A stretch of DNA of 45,351 nt from Rhodobiaceae bacterium (GTDB taxonomy: Bacteria > Pseudomonadota > Alphaproteobacteria > Parvibaculales > Parvibaculaceae), in the NCBI GenBank assembly GCA_002715765.1, contig PAZY01000031.1, positions 4,212-49,562 of the forward strand. The letters run 5' to 3'. The notes beneath the pieces were generated by a model. That model did not search any database, was not told where the DNA came from, and worked only from the letters and a program-made list of their open reading frames with translations. Position 1 is the stretch's first letter, and every line of letters starts with the position of its first letter. A program made the translations under genes and the position numbers. This document shows, piece after piece, positions 36,673-44,433 of this stretch.

Positions 36673-37773
36673 ATGTCTGGGATACGCGCAACCGGGTTTG
36701 TGAAGATGGTTCTGGCGGCGGGCTGCCTGTTCGTGTTGGGGGCCACAGGCGCCACTGCGGAAGATGTGCAAGACCCCTGGGAAACGATTTCGCCGGGCGG
36801 CGAAACAGCCTGCGCACTGGACACGCCTTATCGTTTTCATGCGCGGCGCGGGGACCCCGGGAAGCTTGTTGTCTTTTTCAACGGTGGCGGGGCCTGCTGG
36901 GCGGGACAGACCTGCGATCCTGCCGTGGAACCCACGACTTACGTGCCCAGCGCGGACATGGCCCACAACGACCCGCGTACCCATAAAGGTATTTTCGACC
37001 TTGAGAATGCCGCCAACCCCGTCGGCGACTGGAGCATGTTGTTTGTTTCCTATTGCACGGGCGATGTGCATCTGGGTGAAACAGATCAGACTTACACCAA
37101 ACCGGACGGGAGCCATGTGACGGTCCGCCACCGGGGTCATGTCAATTCTCATGCTGCGCTCGAATGGATGCGTCGTGCCTTCGACGCACCAAAGACCATC
37201 CTCGTTGCCGGCAGCAGTGCCGGGGCTATTGCCGCCCCGATCTATGCCGGGCTCGTATCGCAGATCTATCCTGAAGCCACACTCCACACGCTGAGTGATG
37301 GCGCGGGTGGATATGTTTCGCCTGACCTGTCCGGCATTCTCACCCAATGGGGTGTTCCTCAAATTCTGCCTGACTGGGCGAAATCAGACGACATGGTGAT
37401 GACGAGCTGGAATGCTTTTACGGAGCGGGCAGCGACGGCCTTTCCGGCCATTTCTTTCGCGCAATATGATGCAGCCCACGACCGCGTGCAGGCGCAGTTT
37501 CAAGCCGCTCTCGGCGCAAGTACAGATATTGAGACCAATCTTGCGGCCAATCGCGCGGCGCTTGCGGAAAAGATTGATGGCTTCACCGGCTACACGGCGG
37601 GCGGGGCAGAGCATACGATCTTGCGAGCACCCTATCTCTATACCTATGCGGTGGACGGCGTTTCATTTGTCGACTGGCTGTCCGCGCTTGTTCAGGGTAA
37701 AGCGCCGGGATCTGTGCATTGCCAGAAAACCGCTGAAGGGTGCCAGGCGGCCCCTTCGCAAGGCACACCGTGA
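36673..37773 (+). CDS. Secreted pectin-acetylesterase-like hydrolase
   Basis: This is a 366-residue exported protein; the signal peptide (about 1-29) ends A-T-A-E. The fold motifs match the pectinacetylesterase/Notum-like group: F-F-N-G-G-G-A-C-W near 68-76 (oxyanion region), nucleophile Ser182 in G-S-S-A-G, likely Asp209 (S-D-G-A-G) and His313 (A-E-H-T). Three or more cysteines could form disulfides. The substrate could be an acetylated polysaccharide or another ester. GGAGAG precedes ATG 36673; an upstream in-frame ATG at 36616 lacks a comparable site. It converges with the cyclase gene. Confidence 0.8.
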   Translation: MSGIRATGFVKMVLAAGCLFVLGATGATAEDVQDPWETISPGGETACALDTPYRFHARRGDPGKLVVFFNGGGACWAGQTCDPAVEPTTYVPSADMAHNDPRTHKGIFDLENAANPVGDWSMLFVSYCTGDVHLGETDQTYTKPDGSHVTVRHRGHVNSHAALEWMRRAFDAPKTILVAGSSAGAIAAPIYAGLVSQIYPEATLHTLSDGAGGYVSPDLSGILTQWGVPQILPDWAKSDDMVMTSWNAFTERAATAFPAISFAQYDAAHDRVQAQFQAALGASTDIETNLAANRAALAEKIDGFTGYTAGGAEHTILRAPYLYTYAVDGVSFVDWLSALVQGKAPGSVHCQKTAEGCQAAPSQGTP

Positions 37774-37783
37774 GGAGAGCGGA

Positions 37784-38692
37784 TCAGAACGCCAGACAGA
37801 CGCGGTTGCGCCCGGTTTCCTTTGCTTCATAAAGCGCTTCGTCAGCGCGGCTCAAGACAGCGTCTGCGGTCTCCATTCCGCGGTGTACCGCGAGACCCAT
37901 GCTGACGGTAACCTGGAGAGCCTCATCTGTTTCCGTCCGCATGGATGATGCACCAATGTCCTCCCGCAGGCGGTTCAGCGCGGGCATGGCATCGTCGGGC
38001 ATCGTGTCGGGCAGGATGATCCCGAACTCTTCGCCCCCCAGGCGACCGACACGGTCATTGGCGCGCAGGTGGTTTACCATCCGGTCTGCCGTCTTCCTGA
38101 TGACCTTGTCGCCGGTACCATGTCCGTAAGTATCGTTCACCCGTTTGAAGTGATCGATATCCACCATGGCGACGGACAAGGCGCGCCCTGTGCGTTCGCT
38201 GCAGGCGATTTCGCGGTTCAGCTGATCCAGGAAAGCGCGGCGGTTTGCAATGCCTGTCAGGGCATCTGTCAGGGCCAGCCTGCTTAAATCCTGCTGCATC
38301 TGCACCGACCGTGTGGCCACGCGCAGCCGCGCTTTCAGTTCTGCCATGTCAAACGGCTTGCGCAAGAAGTCATCCGCACCACTATCCAAAGCTGCAATCA
38401 GCGCACGATTTCCTTCGCTCGCGGTAATGGCGATTGTGTATATGGATTTTGTGTTCGGATTGGCTTTCAGGTTCCAGAACAATTCAAGTCCCGGCACATC
38501 CGCGTGCTCAAGATTGGAAATGAAGACGCCGTATCGGCCTGTCTCGATCTCGCGCAAGGCTTCTTCGCTGGAGGAAACAAGTGTCGGCCTGTAGTCCGCG
38601 TCAGACAGGATGGAACTTAATATTCGTCTTTGCGCAACACTTGATTCATAGACCAGCAGCTCCGTCCCGCCATCAACCCAGGTTACATCCAC
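37784..38692 (-). CDS. Diguanylate cyclase with degenerate receiver domain
   Basis: The 302-residue protein makes cyclic di-GMP. The C-terminal GGDEF domain has an intact active site, G-G-E-E-F (219-223), and an RxxD inhibitory site (Arg210-Asp213), five residues upstream as required. The N-terminal domain (about 10-125) has the receiver fold but lacks the acidic pair (Glu16-Ser17 instead of Asp-Asp) and the phosphoacceptor (Asn60), while Lys112 is kept. It is therefore probably not phosphorylated in the usual way. Gene order resembles PleD-like regulators reduced to one receiver. Confidence 0.9.
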   Translation of the reverse strand: MDVTWVDGGTELLVYESSVAQRRILSSILSDADYRPTLVSSSEEALREIETGRYGVFISNLEHADVPGLELFWNLKANPNTKSIYTIAITASEGNRALIAALDSGADDFLRKPFDMAELKARLRVATRSVQMQQDLSRLALTDALTGIANRRAFLDQLNREIACSERTGRALSVAMVDIDHFKRVNDTYGHGTGDKVIRKTADRMVNHLRANDRVGRLGGEEFGIILPDTMPDDAMPALNRLREDIGASSMRTETDEALQVTVSMGLAVHRGMETADAVLSRADEALYEAKETGRNRVCLAF

Positions 38693-38826
38693 AGACTTAT
38701 CCTTTACCGCGCCCTGCAGCCAAACTTATCCGGTGCGCTGGCTCTTATTTTCAGGGGCAAGAACTAAGCAGATGTTAATGAGTGCGATCACATGAATGAG
38801 ATCGAAAGCGTCTGTTTCCCGCAGGG

Positions 38827-39783
38827 TCAGAAGCGATTTTCAATGGCATCCCAGATCAGGGCGGCAATATCCGCGCCGCCAAAGCGGGCAATCTCCTGAA
38901 TACCTGTCGGGCTCGTTACATTGATCTCGGTGAGATAATCGCCGATCACATCAATACCCACAAAAATAAGGCCGCGCTTCTTCAGCTCAGGGCCAATCTG
39001 TTCGCAGATATCCTGCTCCCGCCGGGTCAGGTCGGATTTTTCGGCCCGGCCCCCGACATGCATGTTGGAGCGGCTTTCACCTTCTGCCGGGACACGGTTG
39101 ATTGCACCAACCGCCTTGCCATCCACCAGAATAATGCGCTTGTCGCCCTTGCGCACATCAGGCAGGTATTGCTGGGCGATGACCGGCTCACGGAACAATT
39201 GCCCAAACAGCTCAAGCAGCGAGTTGAGGTTTTCATCGTCGGCCCGCAGCCGGAAGACCCCGGCCCCCCCATTGCCATAGAGCGGCTTCACAATGATATC
39301 CTTAAACTCTGCGCGAAAAGCCCTGATTTCATCGGCGTCGGAGGTAATGAGCGTTGCGGGCATCACGCCCTCAAACTCTGTCACAAACAGTTTTTCAGGG
39401 GCGTTGCGCACATGTGCCGGGTCGTTCACCACGAGCGTTTTACCGGCCTTCTTTTCCGCACTGTGCACTTTTTCCAAAAGATGCGTGGTCGTGATGTAAT
39501 TCATATCAAACGGCGGATCCTGACGAAGCAAGACCACATCGGTATCGGCAAGCCTGATTTTCGCGGGCTCACCAAGGTCAACATGGTTACCCTGCTCCCG
39601 GCGGAGCGCCATCGATTGCACAGTGGCATACACGTCACCGTCACGCATCGACAAGTGCCGGGGTTCATAATAGCTCAGCCGGTGCCCGCGTTTTTGCGCT
39701 TCCAGCCCGAGTGCAAAGGTCGAGTCGCCCTTGATATCGATTGAACGGATTGGGTCCATCTGAATGGTGACATCAAGGCTCAT
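38827..39783 (-). CDS. gshB: Glutathione synthetase
   Basis: GshB ligates glycine to gamma-glutamylcysteine using ATP. The 318-residue protein has the N-terminal [13 protein letters not shown] motif, the ATP-grasp segment [26 protein letters not shown] and the C-terminal [20 protein letters not shown]. The start at 39783 has AAAGAG upstream; the extra N-terminal residues up to 39831 do not fit the family. The rsmI, yraN, BON, gshB order is conserved in alphaproteobacteria. A zeta-class GST gene about 3.8 kb away is a possible glutathione user. Confidence 0.95.
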   Translation of the reverse strand: MSLDVTIQMDPIRSIDIKGDSTFALGLEAQKRGHRLSYYEPRHLSMRDGDVYATVQSMALRREQGNHVDLGEPAKIRLADTDVVLLRQDPPFDMNYITTTHLLEKVHSAEKKAGKTLVVNDPAHVRNAPEKLFVTEFEGVMPATLITSDADEIRAFRAEFKDIIVKPLYGNGGAGVFRLRADDENLNSLLELFGQLFREPVIAQQYLPDVRKGDKRIILVDGKAVGAINRVPAEGESRSNMHVGGRAEKSDLTRREQDICEQIGPELKKRGLIFVGIDVIGDYLTEINVTSPTGIQEIARFGGADIAALIWDAIENRF

Positions 39784-39970
39784 GATTGAACTCTTTCTGC
39801 CCTGCGCGCCTGACGGCGCGATCCGGGGCACGGGTTACGGTGGGGCATGGGTATTCTTTCGTTCGGGCCAAGATGGGGGTGAGCAACGCGAATGGCAAGA
39901 CCGTGATACGGGGAATGTTCAATCCGGGGGTTTGATCTGGGCGTATATCCGGGTTGGGGGAGCGTTCGAT

Positions 39971-40606
39971 CTAAATGGCACTTTCGGGTGTTTTTGTTGC
40001 CATCTCCACCCCTTCCGGGGCCTTCACCCGCACCAGCGGCACGATTTTCCGGACACCGGATACATTCCGGGCGTGATGGACCACACGGGTAAGCTCAGCA
40101 TCCGAGCGGGCAATACCCAGAAGATAGATCGTACCGCGTACGGTTTCGATATTGTAGTTAATCGCGCGCACATCGCCGTCCCCCATGATGCGGGCCCGCA
40201 GCTCTGTGGTGATGATCGTGTCGCGGGAGGCATGTGCCAGACTGCTCTCTCCATCGCTACGCAACTCATTCATCACTTCAGCAACGCCTTCCACCCCCCA
40301 GGCCAGCCGCGCCACCGCGAGGCGTTGTGCGTCGTCAGCAACCGTGCCCGTTAGCAGGACACGCCCCTCAAATACTTCGGTGGAAACTTTGGTCACCAGC
40401 ATGTCGTCCAGGTTCAGGATGCGCCGTTTGATCTCAAGATCGATTTTCAGGTCATCAAAGGCAGTTTCGACGCCCCGTTCTTCCGCGGCGGCTATGCCCG
40501 CCGTCGCACCCGCTCCGATCACCATGCCGGGCACCGAACAGGCCGCGCTGAAAGAGGCAACACTGACAACAAGTGCAACCTTCGCCATTGATGTTCCAAA
40601 ACGCAT
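39971..40606 (-). CDS. BON-domain lipoprotein
   Basis: From ATG 40606-40604 the protein has 211 residues, with a strong GGGAGG ribosome site. The N-terminus is a lipoprotein signal, with a lipobox-like S-A-A-C (Cys23). Two BON domains (about 50-120 and 125-195) carry G-R-V-L-L-T-G-T-V and G-T-I-Y-L-L-G-I-A. The family includes OsmY/DolP-type envelope proteins that bind phospholipids or help stress resistance. It sits between yraN and gshB in the usual order. The upstream open frame to 40747 is not used in my view. Confidence 0.88.
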   Translation of the reverse strand: MRFGTSMAKVALVVSVASFSAACSVPGMVIGAGATAGIAAAEERGVETAFDDLKIDLEIKRRILNLDDMLVTKVSTEVFEGRVLLTGTVADDAQRLAVARLAWGVEGVAEVMNELRSDGESSLAHASRDTIITTELRARIMGDGDVRAINYNIETVRGTIYLLGIARSDAELTRVVHHARNVSGVRKIVPLVRVKAPEGVEMATKTPESAI

Positions 40607-40749
40607 TCTGGCCTCCCCATGCGGTTTCAGACGAATCACCCGGCCTGTTTCAGGGGCAACCTCATTTCCTTTTTTAACATGAGGTTGCGCCCGGGTCATT
40701 CTTAAGTCCCCGCCTTCAGTTCCTGCGGGCCCGGTATTTCCCTGCATAG

Positions 40750-41115
40750 TCAGGGGCGCCAGGCGTCCTTGCGATGTCGGGGAAATGTATACGGGGTGAT
40801 TTCCACCACGTCGAAACGGACGGTCCGGGCGGTTTGCGTCCGGGCAAGCAATATTTCAGCCGCCCGCGCGAGCCGCACCTGCTGCCGGGGCCGCAGCGCT
40901 TCTGCCGCTGCCGCCTTTGAGCGACGCGCTTTCACTTCCACAATGATGAGGGTACGCCCCCGCCGGGCAAGAATATCAACCTCCCCGGCCGCGGTTTTTA
41001 CCCGGGTGCCGAGAATAGAGTACATTTTCAGCATCAGAAGGCAGAGCGCGAGACGCTCCGCCCAGAGCCCGGTTTGGTAGGCTTCTGCTCCCCGTTGCTG
41101 GCGGGTTTTCCTCAC
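40750..41115 (-). CDS. yraN: YraN/UPF0102 family protein
   Basis: The 121-residue nuclease-fold protein has the family motifs G-L-W-A-E-R-L-A, G-E-V-D-I-L-A-R-R-G and L-I-I-V-E-V-K-A-R. The Asp/Glu-x-Lys pattern resembles Holliday-junction resolvase-like endonucleases, but UPF0102 activity is not established. It lies 13 nt after the rsmI stop, the standard proteobacterial neighbour. Confidence 0.92.
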   Translation of the reverse strand: MRKTRQQRGAEAYQTGLWAERLALCLLMLKMYSILGTRVKTAAGEVDILARRGRTLIIVEVKARRSKAAAAEALRPRQQVRLARAAEILLARTQTARTVRFDVVEITPYTFPRHRKDAWRP

Positions 41116-41128
41116 CGCCCACCACCGC

Positions 41129-42061
41129 TCATCGGGCCTTCCCCAGTTCCAGTGCGCGGGCGTAAACCTGTTTACGTTTCAGACCGGTTGCATCCGTTAC
41201 TGCGGCGACCGCGTCTTTCAGCGAATGGCTCGCCAAGGCTTTTTCGAGCATGGCATCCAGGTCTACCGCCTGCATTTCAACTTCCTTGCCCGGTGGTCCC
41301 ACCAACACCACAATCTCGCCCTTGGGATCCCCCGCTTTGACATAGTGCGCGTGAAGCTCTGCCGCCGTACCGCGCCGAAGCTCTTCGAATCTCTTGGTCA
41401 GTTCGCGGGCGACTGTCACCGGCCTCTCTCCCAGAAGGGCCGCCATATCCCCAAGGCTTTCCGCCAGACGGCGCGGGCTTTCCAGAAACACCAGGGTTGC
41501 CGGCACGTCGGCCACATCGGCCAGGGCCACCCGGCGGGCGGCTGTTCTGGAAGGAAGAAACCCCGCAAACAAAAACCGGTCGGTCGGCAGCGCCGCCAGT
41601 GTCAGGGCTGCCATGACAGAGCTTGCGCCGGGCAATGTTGTCACCGCATGACCCGCAGTCACCAGATCGCGCACCAGCTTGTATCCCGGATCGGAAATCA
41701 GGGGCGTACCGGCATCCGAGACAAGCGCGATGGCGGCACCCGCTTCAATTCTGGCAAGCACACGGGGACGTTCAGCCGCCGCATTATGCTCATGATAGGC
41801 GCGCAAAGGTGTTTTTAACCCATGAATGGCAAAGAGTTTGGAGGTCACCCGCGTGTCTTCACACAGGACAAGATCTGCCGCGCCCAGCACATCGAGGGCG
41901 CGCAGGGTGATATCGCGCGCGTTGCCGATCGGGGTTGCCACGATATAGAGACCTGCTCCCAATCGACCTTGGAGGCTCTGGGTACCCTGAACGGGCTCAC
42001 CGGTCGCCGCTCGGGGAACCGGATGATCAACATCGTCTGAAGGGGGTGTATCTCTTGTCAT
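41129..42061 (-). CDS. rsmI: 16S rRNA (cytidine-1402-2'-O)-methyltransferase RsmI
   Basis: RsmI methylates the ribose of C1402 in the ribosomal decoding centre. From ATG 42061-42059 the protein has 310 residues. It shows L-Y-I-V-A-T-P-I-G-N-A-R-D-I-T-L-R-A, L-C-E-D-T-R-V-T-S-K-L and V-S-D-A-G-T-P-L-I-S-D-P-G, all characteristic, and a C-terminal helical domain. Longer starts exist (42100, 42514) but have no better ribosome site, so the exact N-terminus is uncertain. It is divergent from the LpoA-like gene, a conserved pair. Confidence 0.94.
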   Translation of the reverse strand: MTRDTPPSDDVDHPVPRAATGEPVQGTQSLQGRLGAGLYIVATPIGNARDITLRALDVLGAADLVLCEDTRVTSKLFAIHGLKTPLRAYHEHNAAAERPRVLARIEAGAAIALVSDAGTPLISDPGYKLVRDLVTAGHAVTTLPGASSVMAALTLAALPTDRFLFAGFLPSRTAARRVALADVADVPATLVFLESPRRLAESLGDMAALLGERPVTVARELTKRFEELRRGTAAELHAHYVKAGDPKGEIVVLVGPPGKEVEMQAVDLDAMLEKALASHSLKDAVAAVTDATGLKRKQVYARALELGKAR

Positions 42062-42208
42062 GAGGTCAAATTGCCGTGGGGCCACCCACTTGTCCATGCA
42101 AGAAGCTATTGTCTTTACCAAAACCATCACAAAATCGCCCTGATGTGGCAGATTTTTCGTATAAGGTGCGCAACAAGACCTGACACGCATTATCCAAGGG
42201 GAAATAGG

Positions 42209-43573
42209 TTGCCGACCCGATCTTCCGGACAGATTGCCCAAATCGTCACCCGCTTTGCCACTGCTCTTCTCTTCGGCGCGCTGCTTGCCGCCTGTGACAA
42301 GAGCACACCACCACCCGGCCCGGTTGTGTCCACGCCGCCTGTCGCCGTCACCCCGCCCCCTTCTGCACCACAGGCTCCGCTTGATCAGGACCTGTTTCTC
42401 CGGCCGCCACATATGAGCGATCAGGAGCCTGTTCGGATTGCCGTTCTGCTGCCCTTCAAGGCCCAACAGAACGGGGTGCGCGAGGTTGCTGACGCACTTT
42501 TCAATGCCGCGCAACTTGCCTTGTTTGAGTTTGGTAATCGTGACGTGCTGCTGATCCCCAAAGACACAAGCGGGACGCCTGTTGGTGCTGCCGGCGCTGC
42601 ACGCGAAGCCATGCAGGAAGGAGCGGAACTCATTCTGGGTCCGCTTTTCTCCCAGTCAGTGGCCGTTGTAGCGCCCATTGCCGCAGAGCGTCGTGTACCG
42701 GTGATTGCTTTTTCCACCGACCGAAATGTTGCGGGTAATGGTGTTTACCTGTTGTCTTTCCTGCCGGAGCAGGATGTTGAGCGCATTGTCGATTATGCCA
42801 TGCTGCAAGGCCTGACCAGTTTTGCCGCGCTTGTTCCACAGAACGAATATGGTTCGCGTATGGGGAATGCACTCACCCAGGCGGTTACCGCCCGGGCAGG
42901 AGAAATGAAGGGTATTCAAAGTTACCCTCCACGGGCTGAGGAAATGTTTGAGCCGGCACGCCGTCTGGCACGCTATGACGCGCGCAAGCAGGCGCTCAAT
43001 GCCGAACGGGCGCGACTGCGCGCTGCCGGTGACCCCGAAAGCCTTTCGCGTTTGCGGGCGCTTGAAAACCACGACACGATTGGCGATGTGCCTTTCCAGG
43101 CTGTCTTTGTGCCCGCCGGCGGGACCGAGTTGCGATCTGCGGCGCCGTTGCTTCCTTACTTTGATGTAGATCCGCGCAAGGTGCGCTTTCTGGGAACCGG
43201 CCAATGGGATGATGCTTCTCTCGGCCGTGAACCTTCGCTTGTCGGGGGCTGGTTTGCCGCACCGCCGCGCGAAGCGCATGATGCTTTTGAAGCCCGCTAT
43301 GCGCGCATGTTCGGCGCGACACCTCCACGGATTGCCAGCCTTGGCTATGATGCGGTGAGCCTGGCATCGGCGCTTTCGCGGCGACCAGCCCATGATCGCT
43401 TCTCTGAAACCATTCTGGTCCACCCGGACGGGTTTGCGGGCGTTGACGGTATTTTCCGTTTCCTGCCGGACGGGCGTAACGAGCGGGGACTGGCCGTACT
43501 TGAGATGAGCCGGAACGGTCCCAAGGTCATTGATCCTGCGCCCGCCAGTTTTGTACCTGCGCCAACATTTTAG
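42209..43573 (+). CDS. Penicillin-binding-protein activator, LpoA-like lipoprotein
   Basis: The 454-residue protein starts with a TTG at 42209, preceded by AAGGGG. It has a lipoprotein signal with lipobox L-A-A-C (Cys29), a Pro-rich linker (about 33-62), then a type I periplasmic-binding fold beginning V-R-I-A-V-L-L-P-F. This matches the LpoA-type C-terminal domain found next to rsmI, which activates the peptidoglycan synthase PBP1A in gammaproteobacteria. In alphaproteobacteria that function is inferred by position. The TPR-like N-terminal domain of E. coli LpoA is absent. Confidence 0.85.
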   Translation: MPTRSSGQIAQIVTRFATALLFGALLAACDKSTPPPGPVVSTPPVAVTPPPSAPQAPLDQDLFLRPPHMSDQEPVRIAVLLPFKAQQNGVREVADALFNAAQLALFEFGNRDVLLIPKDTSGTPVGAAGAAREAMQEGAELILGPLFSQSVAVVAPIAAERRVPVIAFSTDRNVAGNGVYLLSFLPEQDVERIVDYAMLQGLTSFAALVPQNEYGSRMGNALTQAVTARAGEMKGIQSYPPRAEEMFEPARRLARYDARKQALNAERARLRAAGDPESLSRLRALENHDTIGDVPFQAVFVPAGGTELRSAAPLLPYFDVDPRKVRFLGTGQWDDASLGREPSLVGGWFAAPPREAHDAFEARYARMFGATPPRIASLGYDAVSLASALSRRPAHDRFSETILVHPDGFAGVDGIFRFLPDGRNERGLAVLEMSRNGPKVIDPAPASFVPAPTF

Positions 43574-43590
43574 TCGGAGGCCAGTTCGAC

Positions 43591-44259
43591 ATGGGCTTCA
43601 AGCTTCACAATTTTTACATGAACTCGGCGGGTCGCCGGGTGCGCACGGTGCTGCATCTCAAGAATATTCCGTTTGACTATGTGTCGGTCGATATTTCGCC
43701 GGCATCGGAAGCCCAGCTTGGTGATGCCTATGGCAAGATCAATCCGATGCGGCTGATCCCCACTCTTGAACATGACGGCGTGCTGCTGACTGAATCTCTG
43801 GCGATCTGCGATTATCTTGAAGAGCTTTATCCCACACCCTCGCTCTATCCGGCAGACAGGATGGAGCGTGCGCACGCAAAAGCCATCGCGATGACCGTCG
43901 CCGCCGCTATCCACCCTCTGCACAATACGCGAGTGATGAAATATCTGGGTCAGTCTTTGCATCTGGACCAGAAGGCGAGCGCTGAATGGTATGTGCACTG
44001 GGCGGACAAGGGACTGCACGCGCTCGAAGCGCTGATTGAACGCGCAGAACAGTCGCGACAGGAAGACGGGTCTTTCGTCTTTGGCAAGGTGCCGTCTATT
44101 GCCGATATTTTCATCCTGCCGCAGATTGAAAATTACAAAAAGCTGGGTCTTAACCTTGAGCCTTATGCACGGGTGTGCCGCGTGGTCGATGCCTGCAATA
44201 TACACCCGGCCTTTATCAAGGCCGCGCCTGAGAACCAGCCTGATTTTCCCAGCCCCTGA
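43591..44259 (+). CDS. Glutathione S-transferase, zeta/maleylacetoacetate-isomerase-like
   Basis: The 222-residue GST has an N-terminal thioredoxin fold (1-80) with S-A-G-R-R-V-R-T-V-L, N-P-M-R-L-I-P-T-L and L-L-T-E-S-L-A-I-C-D-Y-L, and an all-helical C-terminal domain. The Q-S-L-H-L-D and N-T-R-V-M-K-Y-L patterns favour zeta GSTs such as MaiA of tyrosine catabolism, but no fah or hmgA gene is here, so the substrate is open. CGGAGG precedes the start, 17 nt after the LpoA-like gene. Confidence 0.83.
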   Translation: MGFKLHNFYMNSAGRRVRTVLHLKNIPFDYVSVDISPASEAQLGDAYGKINPMRLIPTLEHDGVLLTESLAICDYLEELYPTPSLYPADRMERAHAKAIAMTVAAAIHPLHNTRVMKYLGQSLHLDQKASAEWYVHWADKGLHALEALIERAEQSRQEDGSFVFGKVPSIADIFILPQIENYKKLGLNLEPYARVCRVVDACNIHPAFIKAAPENQPDFPSP

Positions 44260-44323
44260 TTACTCGCGCAAGCCGCGCGGCGACAAGCTGTGTTGGGAGC
44301 GCACCAACCCCAGCCGCAACTGT

Positions 44324-44421
44324 CATCCCGGACGCGAGCACAGCTCGCGAGCCGGGATCCATGAGTTTTTGGAGCAACGGAAGTGACCTGTATGGACCCC
44401 GGATCAGGTCCGAGGTGACGC
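44324..44421. repeat. Bipartite intergenic palindromic repeat
   Basis: The left part (44324-44360) has outer arms ATCCCGG/CCGGGAT around inner arms CGCGAGC/GCTCGCG. The right part (44392-44421) has GGACC...GGTCC. The ends of the two parts are roughly inverted relative to each other (GTCATCCCGG against a diverged CCGAGGTGAC). It resembles the common family of dispersed intergenic palindromes in alphaproteobacterial genomes. It lies between the convergent GST and hemW genes. No second copy was seen in this window. Confidence 0.65.
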
Positions 44422-44433
44422 ATGGGGGGGTGT

